From Silene latifolia (taxonomy: Eukaryota; Streptophyta; Magnoliopsida; Caryophyllales; Caryophyllaceae), in NCBI RefSeq assembly GCF_048544455.1, contig NC_133529.1, forward strand, positions 48,235,901 through 48,299,900: a DNA stretch of 64,000 nucleotides, written 5' to 3'. The notes under the pieces are model-generated. The model was given only the letters and a program-made list of their open reading frames with translations. It was not told the DNA's origin and ran no database searches. Positions 36,451-48,685 of this stretch are shown here, in pieces. The position numbers and the translations under genes were made by a program. The stretch's first letter is position 1. Every line of letters starts with the position of its first letter.

Positions 36451-39400
36451 GTGGAACTTTATTTGTTAATTTCCTATCTTGCACTTTTGGCTTATTTTGT
36501 GAATCTACAATTTTCAGTTGTTGATTCCAATGTTAATTGCGGTGAAGCTTCTACCTCTACTGTTTTAACAAGCCCTACAGTACCAACTATTTCCACACCT
36601 ACTACTCTTATAACTTACACACCGAGTGGCAGCCAACGATGGATAAATAGGATTGATGAAAAGTTTACACCAGCGATTGGGAAAACATTTATTGACTTAG
36701 ACTCAACGATGCTGTTTTATGAAACGTACGTTGTTGCTTGTGGGTTTAAATCAAGGAAATCTTCAAGCAAAAGGTTTCGTGATGATATTATCAGAACAAA
36801 GTGCATGGTTTGCAATCGGGAAGGCTGTAATAAGAAGAAAAGACGACCTGCCCTAACTGGTGTTGCAGAAAAGGCGGATGAATCCGTTGCATCGGAAATA
36901 ACAGAAATAGGTGGTACAAAGAGCCAACCGAAAAAACCAGCTGCTAAACGTAGGGTGAAAAAAGGTGGAGGAGAGGCAGAGAGTTCCAACAAAGGGTCAA
37001 CCACAAGAATAACAAAGATTAGAAGGTGGGGCTGTCCAGCAATGATAAAGTTCAAGTTCCATGAGAACAAGTACATGGTTGACGTGTTTATTGAGGGTCA
37101 CAATCACCCGCTTGATGTTGTGAAAAATAAGGAATTTGAGAAACTTCTTTGAGAATATCAATGAATTTCATATGCAAATGATTGTCGGCCATTCAAAAGC
37201 AAATGTTGGTCCTAACTTAACACACCAACTATGCACTCAACAATTGGGTGGTTTTCAAAATGTCGGGGCAATGATCAAGCAATTCAAAAATTTTCAGAGG
37301 GAAATGAAGTGTCTAATGAACAGTCATGATGGGGAAATGTTCAAATCACGCTTAGACACCCTAGCTGAAACAAAAGGGCTCCACTTTGTTTATGAAAAAG
37401 ATTCCAAGAACGCATTGACAAGGATTTTACGGGACCAATTGTGACATGCAAAGAGCGTATGCTCTGTTTGGGGATGGAGTTTCATACGACCCAACTTATG
37501 GTACAAACAAGTACAACATGACCTTCACGCCTTTCACGGGCATTGACCATCATAAAAGGTCAATCACATTTTCATGTGCGCTTATAGAACATGAAAACGA
37601 TGAGTCATTCATGTGGGTATTTGACCAGTTTCTGGCAGCTATGGGTGGGAAGGAGCCTAACTACATCATCACCGGCGAAGACCCGGGAATAATTAAAGCG
37701 AGTTCAGGTATGTTTGAAATTTGCAAATCGTACCTCTTAACTTGTGAAACTTCATATTAAATTGCGAATCCTACATCTGTTTTGTTGATTCTAGTTGGCA
37801 CTGGAAAATATGATGGTTGTAATAATTTGATTGGTTTTTTGTTTATGTGAATCGTAGTGCTTAGTATGCGAAACTAGATCATGAATTTGTGAAACTGGGG
37901 TAAAAATATGTTTCACGTACTTATATCGCGAATAAGGCACAAAATTTATATAGTCTGAATCCGAGGATAAGACATGAGATTCACAAAATAACCCCTCAGA
38001 TTTACAAAATAAGCTATAGGATTCACAAAATAAGCTATATGATTTATAGTCTGAATCTGAGGATAAGACTTGAGATTTACATAATAGTGCATCGTATGAC
38101 TTTGTTATGTGAAACTGGTCTGAAACTACCTGAGGATGATATCTTGCATTGGTGTGTTCATAGTCCTGGCATGAAAGTTCAGCGTGGTGTGAAGGTTGCT
38201 TTGGTAATGAGTACTTTGTATCATGTATGGCAACAAAGGAATAAGTGTAGAGTGGAGCAGGTTCTGATGAGGCCTCGCTACTTGGCTCAATGGATTAGTG
38301 ACGACATGAGGAAGAGAATAAGGGAAAGAGATAAAAGACGAATGACTACTCATGAGCTAGATTGGTTAGGCAATTTAAAATTTTAACTAGTTTTGAATGC
38401 CTTGCCTTGCTAGTATGTAATTGACTCCTTTTTATATATAATATACTCTCACATTTTACCAAAAAAAAAAAAAAAAAATATGTGAAACTGCGTGAATTTA
38501 GTTATTATAAAATGATGGTGACAGTCAATAATTTGATTTTGTTAATTGCAGCTAAGTTCAAAACAGCGAAACATCGGTTTTGCATGTGGCACATCATGAA
38601 GAAAATAACCGACAAGGTTGGGAGTAAAATTTGTAGAGATCTGAGCTTTTTAACCCGTCGAACGCATTTGTTGTATGGGACGATGACCTGGAGCCGGGAA
38701 TTTGAAGAGAAGTGGCTTAAAGTCATGAACGATTTCTCCTTGGAAGACAATACGTGGTTGAATGGGAAGTTCGCTGATAGACACACATGGATACCCGCTT
38801 ATTTCAGAAATGTGCCAATGGGCGGTTTACTACGAACTACACAAAGGTCAGAGAGTGCTAATAGTTTCTTTAAGCGGTTTGAAAACAAATACGGGACATT
38901 AACCGAGTTCTTGGTGCGCTATGAAAGCGCCACTGACCACCAAAAGCACTGCTTTGAAGCTCGTGAAGAGGAGAATGCGAATTCAATCCTGAAACATCTT
39001 GTATGGGTCAAAATGGGAGACACAAGCGGTGAGAAGCTATACCCATGCGATGTTCTATGAGTTCCAAAACCAGGTGAAGCTTTCAATAAATACTGCGGTG
39101 TGGTTGGATACACTCCATGAGATCTGTGACGAACTTTGAAGTGTCGTTAGTTGAGGATGCAAAGAAAGGACTAAAATTTGCAGTTGAGTGTAGTAGAAGC
39201 ACGAATGATGTAAGGTGCACATGTAAACTGTTTGAAAGGAGAGGTGTTTTATGCAGTCACATCATTTGGGTTTGTTCGGGGAAGTTTAAGGACATACCCG
39301 ATAAATATATTTTGCAAAGGTGGAGCAAGAATGCACTCAAAAGTGACGTTTATGATTGGAATGGGAATCTGATAGAGAAATACAACAATACCAGTACAAA

Positions 39401-40345
39401 ACAGATTGGAATGTCTGTGGTGTGGTTTGAGATTCAGTTAACTGTTGGTATGCTCAAAAGGAAAGAAGAGTCGGATGTGAGAGAGTTTGCCAAGTTAATC
39501 AAGGAATTCAGGACAAAACTAGAGGGAAACACTCAACCGTTGACAAAACAACAACAAATTGAGCTTCTAATGGGCTGCAAGGTTAGGAAGAAACCAACAT
39601 CTTACCGCCTAATGTGTCTAGGAACAAATTTGTGGTAAACGGTTGGTGAGCAAGAAAAATAAGGCAATCAAGAAGGCGGAAAAAGCAAAAAGGTTGTGTG
39701 CTAACTGTAAGCGAAAGGGTAACCACGACAAAAGGAATTGTCCATATGATTTTGCAGACAATCCTCCAGTGAATCAGGTTTGTATTCATCTACGCAACTA
39801 CATCTGATATTATTCAAGTATTTTATTTATCTGTTGGAGTGGCAAAAATGGTTTAATTTAGGTTAATGTCATTCAAAATAGGTGGTTTTGTTTCGACCTT
39901 GGTTTGTGAGTCTTAGATCGTATTATTGGTTTCCTAAAAAATCTGGACATCTCATCTGTTTATCTTATTTTGAGAATCCCAGAGGTTGCTTTGTGAATCC
40001 CAGGTCTTAATTTGTGAATCTGGGTCCAATTTTGTGTAGGAGACAATATATGAATCGTGGGTCTTATTATGTGAATCACATATCTTTATTTGTGAATCAC
40101 GAAATGAGAGCGATTGTATGTAGTAACTTTGATATAATTCCTCACTTTGTAACATAAATGACAACAGTTGGCTTATATAAGATGAATGTGATTCACGCCG
40201 TGTCACCCAATTTTGCATGATCCTCACTTTTATTATTGTACATCTAATGTTTGTAAACATCTTTCTAATTCCAGCTTTGTCTTTTACGTAGGGAGAGCTA
40301 GCGGACGAAGAGGTAGAAGAGGAAGGGGATGAGGATGAAGAATGA
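36451..40345 (+). pseudogene. MULE transposase, FAR1-type, degenerate
   Basis: The protein would cut and paste the MULE. Exon 1 has a FAR1 DNA-binding zinc-cluster region (YETYVVACGFKSRKSSS, CMVCNREG ... GHNHPLD), then the MULE catalytic domain (YALFGDGVSYDPTYGTNKYN; FTGIDHHKRS; YIITGEDPG with a catalytic Asp). Intron 1 (37708-38551, GT...AG) joins in frame to HRFCMWHIMKK, followed by TQRSESANSFFKRF and the SWIM zinc finger CTCKLFERRGVLCSHI (about 39215-39270). A CCHC knuckle (CANCKRKGNHDKRNC) is at 39700-39745. A second intron (39778-40291) may lead to a short acidic last exon ending at 40345. Frameshifts near 37140, 37443, 39025 and 39615 disable it. The start is uncertain. Host FAR1/FRS genes share these domains, but the setting inside a TIR element favours a transposase. 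Confidence 0.8.
38118..38478 (+). mobile_element. 5'-truncated LINE in the transposase intron
   Basis: It encodes the C-terminal end of a LINE ORF2 (LPEDDILHWCVHSPGM ... LYHVWQQRNKCR, typical of the region after zf-RVT). It ends with a poly(A) tail at about 38461-38478 and is flanked by a perfect 12-bp duplication TATGTGAAACTG (38106-38117 and 38479-38490). Same strand as the transposase. Confidence 0.85.
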
Positions 40346-40970
40346 TGGAAAGAGTCTTCTTAAGCCTTGAGAAATAGATATGATGATTGAAGAAGACACT
40401 GACAATTTTGAAAGGAGCGATCTTTTAGTTTGGCAACATATTATTGGTTTCCAAAAATATGGACATCTTATTTGTTTATCTTATTTTGTGAATCTGAGAG
40501 GTTCTTTTGTGAATGTAAGAAGTTGTTTTATGAATCTTAAATCTTAATATATACAAAAGACCTGAAAATCTTATTTGTTGGTATTAATTTGTGAATCCTG
40601 GGTCTAATTTTCGCGATTATTAGGAAGATTCGTAATCTTATTAGGAAGGAACGGTCGACTGGCTAAACGGTCTTATTTTGTGAATGACACAATTTAAATA
40701 TTATATAAAATGGATTATTGTGAATTATAGACGTTATTTCATGAATCTTACCGTGTGAATGACAATATATAAATCCGAGGTCTAATATTGTGAATCGACT
40801 TGTTTTGTGAATCCATCTTTTGTGAATATCGTCTTTTTTGAATCTCAGACATTCTTTTGTGAATCTCAGGTCTCATTTTGCGAATCAGACGCTTTATAAA
40901 TCATATGGCTTATATAAAATGAATTATTGTGAATTGTAGACGTTATTTTGTGAATACAAGAGGTAAAACA
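39860..40970 (+). repeat. Motif array downstream of the transposase
   Basis: More than 20 units of TTTTGTGAATC and variants (TTTGTGAATCCCAGGTCTTA, TTATTTTGTGAATGACAC), partly within the presumed second intron and partly 3' of the gene, in the same orientation as the gene. Confidence 0.7.
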
Positions 40971-42830
40971 TCGTCACGAAACAGGAAAAATACTTGATAG
41001 ATCCTGCATATACCATCTAATACTATACTAACATAATACTTGATTGTATCCACCACAAGTTAAATTCCACGCATAAGGGACAAATGCCTCTGACGAACCA
41101 ACCAGAGATAAGTAAGTATACACTGCATAACACCCAAAACTCACAGCAAAAGAATAAATGCTGCCCCGTTTCTACTACACGCTCACAAAGACAATCATGA
41201 AGAATAAATTCCCAACCAGAGAAGCATACACTGAAGAACGATCTCCCTGCTTCACATCATCTCACCACCATAGACAAGCACATCTTGCTACTTATACACC
41301 TATATCAGAAAACACGTAAAATATTTCAAAATATATACACGGACAAGCATGGCTCGCTACTATTCAAAATATCGCGGATACTATGAATGAATGGGGATTT
41401 GATATGCAAAAGTTATTAAAGAAGGGATGTACCGTTCTAGTATTTGCATCCCATAAAAGTAGTTGCATCATTACAGACTTTCGAAAATCGGCATTTCTCG
41501 CAATTGTAAGAAATTATAGTTGAAATTAATGAACAACACGGTTTCAAATACTGATTTCATGTACATATATCTTGTTCAACTTGTTTCTTACGATAATTGT
41601 CCGGATTCGCCAATCACCGCGCTCACGGTCCAACATACTCAAATACCTTAACACGTGAGCTCCACAATCAAAACTGAATGTAGTATAGTGTTCAACTGTT
41701 TAGTAAACAATATTTAATTTCCGTAAAGCGGACACATTAGGGAATAACTTACTTATTTGGTTGTTGAGGAACTTTGAGAGTTATAACCCTGTGAGAGTGC
41801 AGAAACCGCATGGGATAATATGACGGGGAACTACTTGCCAAAATAGGAGATAATTTGGCCACGAAAATGTTTGAGTTAATACGATTGTACACTAAAAATG
41901 TTTTATATACTCGATTCACAAACTGTCAAGGGTTATATTAGGCAAATAATTAATACCGTGTCTATCGTTGTATTATGTACATCATAAGACTGCTTGTACT
42001 TTCGCTTGAGTTGAGGATGTAATTCGTTTTACTCTCCATATCGCATATACAAGCCCACCAATGTTTGTCTTTGATCAGTGGTATAAAAACCTGATATAAT
42101 AAAGATTAGTCTCCAATTTACAGCCCTACATGTCCGCCACAAAAAAAAAAAAAAAAAAAATAAAAAATAAATAAATTGTTGAGGGACCAGACCTTTCGGA
42201 TTGTGGCACCATTCATAGGTTTGTATGTCCCACCGATGTATTGATTCCAAATACAAGGGTTTTTCTTCTTTTGTACAGTTCTACATACCACAAAAGGTGA
42301 TTTTACAAACCATATCAATTTGGGATAATCAAGATACTTGAATATTAAAACAAGTTCAAAGCTAACCACGATGACAATCGATGGCAAGTCGAGAAGATGC
42401 AGTCGATGAAGTGTCGTCCTAATCCCAAACATATCAATCACCTAAAAAAATAATATTAGGAATGGAACAAAAGATTACAGATAATACAATGAAATGAACG
42501 CTGATAGTAGTCTACTTACTTGATCCATAACCCCTTTCGACGCGGTCTAAGCGTAGATAAAGCGCTCGTGTGACTTCCATCCACTCGGTACACACCATAG
42601 CCTCGTTGTAGTAAGGCACATTAAGAAACATTACTAGAATTATCCAAATAAAAATAAAAATTAAAGTAAAGGGGCAAGGGAAAAGCACAAAAAAATAAAA
42701 GTAAAGGGGAAAAAAACTTCTTGTGTGTGATTGTATCTCTTCCTTTGCGGTGCCAAATAAACTTCACAAGGTCGTCTTCAGAATAAGGTAGACGCCGGTA
42801 GCCCCTGGCAAATATTAATAAGATGACTTA
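40971..42830. other. MULE centre, no gene recognised
   Basis: Nothing clear. Short minus-strand frames at 42029-42441 contain FVVCRTVQKKKNPCIWN but no recognisable domain; they may be 3' exons of the minus-strand gene. This is also where the TTTTGTGAATC motif changes strand. Confidence 0.35.
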
Positions 42831-42945
42831 AGATGTGATTCACAAATCAAGATCTTTGATTCACATAATAAGACCCACGATTCAGAAATTAAGAACAACA
42901 GATAAAACCAATAATAACATCTAAGATTCACAAAACATGATTAAT
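42830..42945 (-). repeat. Motif array, minus orientation
   Basis: GATTCACAAATCAAG, GATTCACATAATAAGACC and GATTCACAAAACATG: the complement of the TTTTGTGAATC motif of the left half. Confidence 0.6.
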
Positions 42946-43489
42946 AAGGGAATGGGTCATACATAGGCACACAATTCCACTCTTACGCACTTCGTTCGAC
43001 GGTAGCTTTCAACATGTTGTCACCGGAGGTCATAATTGAACGCATAACTTCAATGCATAGCGTTTGATTGACTTACCTATAAATGCAAAACAAAAAGTCC
43101 TTATAATTATTCCAAAGTTCACAAGCGGCCCTAGGTTTCAGGAAATTAACTCGTGTCGACAAATCTAACTCTCGGGTTCACAAGGTTAAGTAAAGGTATC
43201 TTCTGAAGTTATAATTAAAGGACGGTCAGTTTTGTTCCCTTTATAATGCTCCAACAGGTGAAACAAATAGACGCGGTATCCATTTCACCGAGACTTCAAA
43301 ATTGAAGGAGGGATAAACAACTCAGGCATCATGTCACCATCTGCTGCGAATCTTGGTGAAACCCAATTAATGAGCTGTCTTTACGCACGAGACACAACCT
43401 AAATTAGCACTTAATTATGTGGATGTGTTACATGCTTGTCAAACACTTTGATCGTGAATTCACGAAAAAAAAAAGTAAATTCACGACTT

Positions 43490-46310
43490 TGCATAACCGA
43501 GAAATGGAGGAAAGACGCACCGTAGGTTGCACATAATCAGAATAGTTAACATCTACTCCATTCATAGGGTGTATGACTGTCAATTTATTCCATCGAAGGT
43601 CGAAACAAAAGAAGAACGGTGGGCATGATGTAGACATGATTGGAGTGCAAATCTGAAAACAAGACAAGATGAAATGAAAAGAAGAACATAAAGATGAAAA
43701 TAGGTTTCACAAAACATAATAACACCAAACCAAAACTTACTAATTGAATTGAAGAAACATCAATATTTTCCGGACAACCCGGGGAACTACCACCGTCATT
43801 GGAGTATGGAACAAATAAACGAACAGGAGAATCCGGTGATTTCAACTTCTCATTATTGTTTAGGATCTCACACCAAATATGTACAGACTTGAGAACATAC
43901 TCGATCACCTTCGGGTATAGTCCTCAACATGCTCCTTGTCAATCTCTCGAGTGTTACTTTGAAAAAGAATATCACCTTGCACTCAACAATCAAAACAATC
44001 GATTCGCAAAACAAGCGTCAGATTCGCAAAACAGTCTATTGGATTCACAATATAAGCCCTACGATTTAGAAATTGTCTGATTCACAAAATGAGACCTGAG
44101 ATTTACAAAACAAGTTCATAGTCAAATACCTTTGTTCTCTTTTTTGTTGAGCAAAGCCCGAAATCCAACAAGTATTTTCTCCTCCCTATTAAAAGGAGTA
44201 ATAACACCGATGTTTCTTTGGAGATACGGAGATCGATAGGCAACATTTGGAATTATCTCTCTTCTAGGACGCACAATGGCGGGAGTATTGACATCAACAT
44301 TGTTGACATCAACATTATTGACATCAACATGATCGAGAAGCGATGGTACCGATAATGTAGGAAATCTGGTTCCCTCATCCTCTTCCCTCGACACATCGAT
44401 CTATTCTTTCCTCACCTTGTATGCTTTCCTCACCTGGTCCCTCTTCTTACGCTTTACGGCACGGACCGGTGGTTTCATCACGACAAACGGTTTCCATGAT
44501 GACGCGAATGTACGGGTGAGTGACCAATGGTTTTTCGGCAATTGCTCGATTCTTCCACACACGATTTCGGAGATGGTGGACGGACGGTGGAATCATTGGA
44601 GTATCAGGTAAATCAATAACAATTGGGGTTTCGGCTAGTTCGATAACTGGTGTTGGTGTTGGTGGGACCGAGGATCAATAGATCTGTCTTCTTGGAGAAG
44701 ACAAAAAATGATCGTCGTCTGCTAGCGACCTCCACCGTGGGCAATCGATGGGGTTGGCAATCTTGGTTTACGACGTTTCGAATGGGTTTGCTTGTCACGT
44801 TGGGATCGGTGGGACGAATCGGTACAAAAGTGTCATCCATAATTTCCAATGCCGCACGTAAATCAGCGTCGGACCATCCACCCATCTTGTCCACATCGTC
44901 ATTAACAACGTGATCATTCTCCACAACATTCGCTGCAATGGATAACGTGTTTCCAACGATATTATTGACCACGTTGTCCAAATTGAGTTCACCGTCCTCA
45001 TCCTTCTTAGCATCCTCATTATTACCCATCTCTATATTTTCCTCCTTATTCCCATCATCGGCATTTTCTTCATCCCCAACATTCTCATCAAACTCATCTT
45101 GTTGGGATGAAATATACCCGTCCGCAATACCATTAACGGCTGCCACCATAGTAGAAACCGCCTTTGAGGAAGGTAGCTTGATCGTAGCTTGAATAGCAAG
45201 AGATCTGTAGCTAGCGAAAGCTGCAGCCGCTACCTTTGCGGCTTGACAAGTTTGTGAACAATCTCACACTTCTTGTCACTAAGGCCATCGTTTCCTTGTC
45301 ACCACAATGTGGAATATCGGACCCTATATCTGGTTTGCCTTCTTCGTGGTATTGGATGGTTGATTTGGGTGAACATGCTCAATCTTTGTGACCAGGTGGG
45401 CTGAGGTGCGGGTGCGAGTGTGTGGTAGCTCATGACAAGGGGAGGCTCCACAGAACCTTGACCGAAACCTTTTTTGCCTTCAACTCCTGTTTAATTCTTT
45501 TTGCAATTTTTCTTTCGTCAATTACAACAAGTTGGAAACTTTCTTACGACCAATCTTGATTTGTAGACGAAACGGTCCAAGTAAATGTACACGAGCACCA
45601 TAATGGGTCCACCAAAAAAATTATCTCCTTTCAAGCGTTTGACATCTCTCCACTCCTCCTTTTGCCAAGACTCAACTTGGTCATCCAACTTCTGTTTGAT
45701 GAAATTGCACCAATTGAATTCGGAATCGTGAAGTATCACCTAAACTTTTTAAAATCCTCAAACTTGCGCGATTCCCTTGCACACCACCCAACATAGACGA
45801 GAATATGTAAACGATGAAATTTCGTTTAAAGTCATCTCCACCATCTTTCTGCATGGATAATTTGTTCAAGACGTGGTGATCATCGATATATTTGTGTGGA
45901 TATTGCTTTCGGAAGTTTTCTAACGTAGCTAAATAAGCAGGACACTTATCCACATGTGACGCTTCCTCAACAGGTCTTGAACCCATTGGAATGCTCATGC
46001 AAAGATGGATGTCCTCCTCTAATACGGGGAGTTTTTGTCAAATAACCATCCCTTTCTTTGGGTTGTAATTTGACACTAGCAATAAGCAAGGTCCCAGGAA
46101 CCTTGTCTGTTTCAATCATTAACAGACCGCCAAAGCCCATGTCTTTTATAGCTTGAATCCGCTGATCGCTCGGTGGATTTTTCGTATCTTTTGAGAAAGT
46201 TGTACAACCCTTTTGGCGACATTCGAGTCCTCACCTTGTAGGCGGTCCCTCAGACGCACGCACCCTCTGTTTTTTTTTGCGGAGGAGCGCGGCTTGCTCA
46301 ACAATGCCTG
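43490..46310 (-). pseudogene. DUF1985/Ulp1-like MULE accessory gene, degenerate
   Basis: Read leftward from about 46300. The block QRIQAIKDMGFGGLL and then a segment (45681-45998 and 45518-45739, in different frames) with DDFKRNFIVYIFSSMLGG, FNWCNFIKQKL and FFGGPIMVLVYIYLDRF resemble the N-terminal DUF1985-type region of plant Ulp1-like transposon proteins. A long acidic linker (44613-45149: DEENADDGNKEENIEMG) and a basic segment with SPYLQRNIGVITPFN (44122-44394) follow. Then come pieces at 43428-43908 with EYVLKSVHIWCEILNNNEK and FFFCFDLRWNKLTVIHPM, like the C48 protease core. The usual catalytic His/Trp pair is not visible there (CPPFFF in its place). Introns are probable, since GATTCACAAAA units at 43990-44115 separate coding blocks. 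KI-type MULEs carry such genes. Frames are broken. Confidence 0.45.
43990..44120 (-). repeat. Motif array in a presumed intron
   Basis: GATTCGCAAAACAAGCG, GATTCGCAAAACAGTC, GGATTCACAATATAAGCC, GATTCACAAAATGAGACC and GATTTACAAAACAAG in a row: at least five units in 130 bp, minus orientation. Confidence 0.65.
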
Positions 46311-46364
46311 GTGCAACCACTTTGTGATGGTCGCTTCATCTTGTAGCCTTTTTCACAATAATCA

Positions 46365-46720
46365 TCTTTAGCGTCACAAAATAAGCTGAAAGGATACACA
46401 AAAATAAGAACTAAGATTTATATAGTCTATTTTGGGGGATATGACTGAGATTCACAAAATAACTCTCGGTTTCACGAAATAACCTCAAGGATTCTTTTCA
46501 ATAAGGCATAAGTTTATATAGTCTGAATGTGAGGAGAAGACACGAGATTCACAAAATAACACCCCATTTCACAAATTAACCTCTATGATTCACAAAATAA
46601 GGCATAAAATTTATATAGTCCGAATCCGGGATAAGACCGAGATGCACAAAAATAAACCCCAGTTTCACAAAATAAGCTATAGGATTCAAAAATAAGCTAT
46701 ATGATTTATAGTCTGAAACT
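46365..46720 (-). repeat. Motif array upstream of the minus-strand gene
   Basis: About a dozen units such as GAGATTCACAAAATAAC, GATTCACAAAATAAGGC and TTTCACAAAATAAGC, alternating with a longer AAATTTATATAGTCTGAAT segment that occurs about three times (also near 37937 and 38048). Confidence 0.7.
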
Positions 46721-46739
46721 GTTCTTGATCCAACGCCAA

Positions 46740-47355
46740 GACCAAAAGACACCCTAGGAGGGGACGGGTGAACCCTTTTTTGGGGACGGGGTTAATGAGG
46801 GGCGGGTGTCCTAAAGCGGGACGGGAAAGGGTTTAGGGTTGGATTAGGCGGACCGCTACCGCGGATCCGCCTAATCCAACCCTAAACCCTTTCCCTTGTA
46901 CATAGTCATTCGACCAACGACAAGACCAAAAGACACCCTAGGAGGGGACGGGTGAACCCTATTTGGGGGACGGGGTTAACAGTAGGGGGCCGGGTGTCCT
47001 AAAACGGGACGGGATAGGGTTTAGGGCTGGATTAGGCGGATCCGCTACCGCGGATCCGCCTAATCCAACCCTAAACCCTTTCCCTTGTACATAGTCATTC
47101 GACCAACGACAAGACCAAAAGACACCCTAGGAGGGGACGGGTGAACCCTTTTTGGGGACGGGGTTAACGAGAGAGGGTCGGGTGTCCTAAAACGGGACGG
47201 GAAAGGGTTTAGGGTTGGGTTAGGCGGATCCGCTACCGCGGATCCGCCTAATCCAACCCTAAACCCTTTCCCTTGTACATAGTCATTCGACCAACGTCAA
47301 GACCAAAAGACACCCTAGGAGGGGACGGGTGAACCCTTTTTGGGGACGGGGTTAC
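46740..47355. repeat. Tandem array of long palindromes (about 184-189 bp units)
   Basis: Units start with GACCAAAAGACACCCTAGG at 46740, 46924, 47113 and 47301; three are complete and the fourth is partial. Each complete unit holds a near-perfect hairpin with arms of over 30 bp centred on GGCGGATCCGC-TACC-GCGGATCCGCC and continuing out through ATTAGG...CCTAAT and AAACCC-type text. Smaller GACACCC/GGGTGTC arms lie further out. GC-rich compared with the AT-rich surroundings. Confidence 0.9.
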
Positions 47356-47617
47356 GAAGAGGGGGGAAATGTCAACGGGGCATGAAGTTATTATTGAAGT
47401 TATTATTGAAATTGTCATTTGAAGTTATTATGAAACAATAGGGAACGCAAGGATTCACAAAAAACAAAGAACACAAAGCAAACTTCATTAATAAAACATA
47501 GTAGTCATACATTATATTTATAAACTATCGACAATAGAACACGGCAAACAAGATAGCAACGTTCAATGCCGAAAATTACAAAGATAGTATTTTAGGAAAA
47601 AGGGATACAAATGTAGG

Positions 47618-48219
47618 CTATAGGTCCATAATAGAAGGTAAATCAATAGAACATGCATCTATACAATTGCGTAATAAGTTGACAGCAATAGCAATTGCAG
47701 TGGCTCGTTCAGAGACATCATTTGGAGGTAAAGAACGTAAGTTCTCATAAATTGTAGCGCGATCAATAGCATTCAGAAGGTTCATGGCACTTGGATGGTT
47801 ATATTGGTGAAAATGAAGGATGAATTTAGCTGACATATTATCATCGGACAAACATTTGCACGTTTGGAATATTAGGTTAGCACCCCTATGAATAATTAGA
47901 ATACCCTCCACATGGTTGATTTCAAGAGAAAGCCAATATGCAGCGGTTACACCGGGAGCATTGGGATGAATGAGAAATAATCGAGACCAATTCGACACAC
48001 AATAGCCATATTTGCCTTGTCTTCAAAGGCATCAAGTTTAGAAAATATATTATGCATAACTCCTTGAATATTGAAAACAGAATGTTGTGAGTGATAGCGA
48101 GGGGAAGATAATTTAACTTCACGCCAAATCGGCTTCCTTAAAAGACAAAGCGATTTGCGTTTTGTTTTTGACGGACATAATGTTTGCACGAAATGACGAT
48201 TCGTCTTCTTCAAAAGCAT
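47618..48219 (-). pseudogene. Unrecognised gene fragment with weak F-box-like start
   Basis: Two overlapping minus-strand frames (47947-48219 and 47618-47998) appear to be one protein split by a frameshift near 47985. The first holds MHNIFSKLDAFEDKANMAIVC, and the second starts with NWSRLFLIHPNAPGV, which would together resemble an F-box-like helical motif. The rest (SAKFILHFHQYNHPSAMNLL and a C-terminal region rich in A and I) is not recognised. It lies between the palindromic array and the large inverted repeat and could be a host fragment captured by the MULE. Function is unknown. Confidence 0.35.
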
Positions 48220-48685
48220 TCACGACACACCCTTTGCACCAAGACTCCATAATTCGCTAAAAATAATAATAGGAACGCATAGTAGGTGAGTAACTAAATG
48301 AATAAGTTTCACAATGGCAGATCTAGGTTTCACAACAACTACTCCAAGATTCACAAAAATCAAGTATAGGATTCACGTAATTATGAATCAACATTACAGC
48401 ATCGAGAGACAGAACAAAATCTCGTCAAGTGCATGCCAGCTAAATTATTATGAAAGTTGTATTCGAAGTTATTATGAAAGATAGATGCTCGAGGATTGAC
48501 AAAATAAAAGGAAATAAACTTGATTAATAGAACATAGTATTCATACATTATGTTGATACAACATCCGAAATAGAAAACTACTGATTACATATTTATACAA
48601 GGGTGCCTTAGCAAGTATACAAAAGTAAGATTAAATACTAACGGTGATAGACCTAAGTACACCGACCGACAACTAAACATAATAG
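48220..48685. other. MULE noncoding interval
   Basis: No gene. Scattered minus-orientation motif units (GATTCACAAAAATCAAG near 48350; GATTGACAAAATAAAAG near 48495). Confidence 0.4.

Noticed and set aside
38039..38386. Separate small gene in the transposase intron
   Set aside because: It is the tail of LINE ORF2 with poly(A) and target duplication.
36451..40345. Host FAR1/FRS transcription factor gene
   Set aside because: Multiple frameshifts and location between MULE termini favour a transposase pseudogene, though the domains are shared.
46740..47355. CRISPR-like or telomeric array
   Set aside because: Units are long palindromes without spacers; AAACCCT-like text occurs only inside the arms and is not a telomere run.
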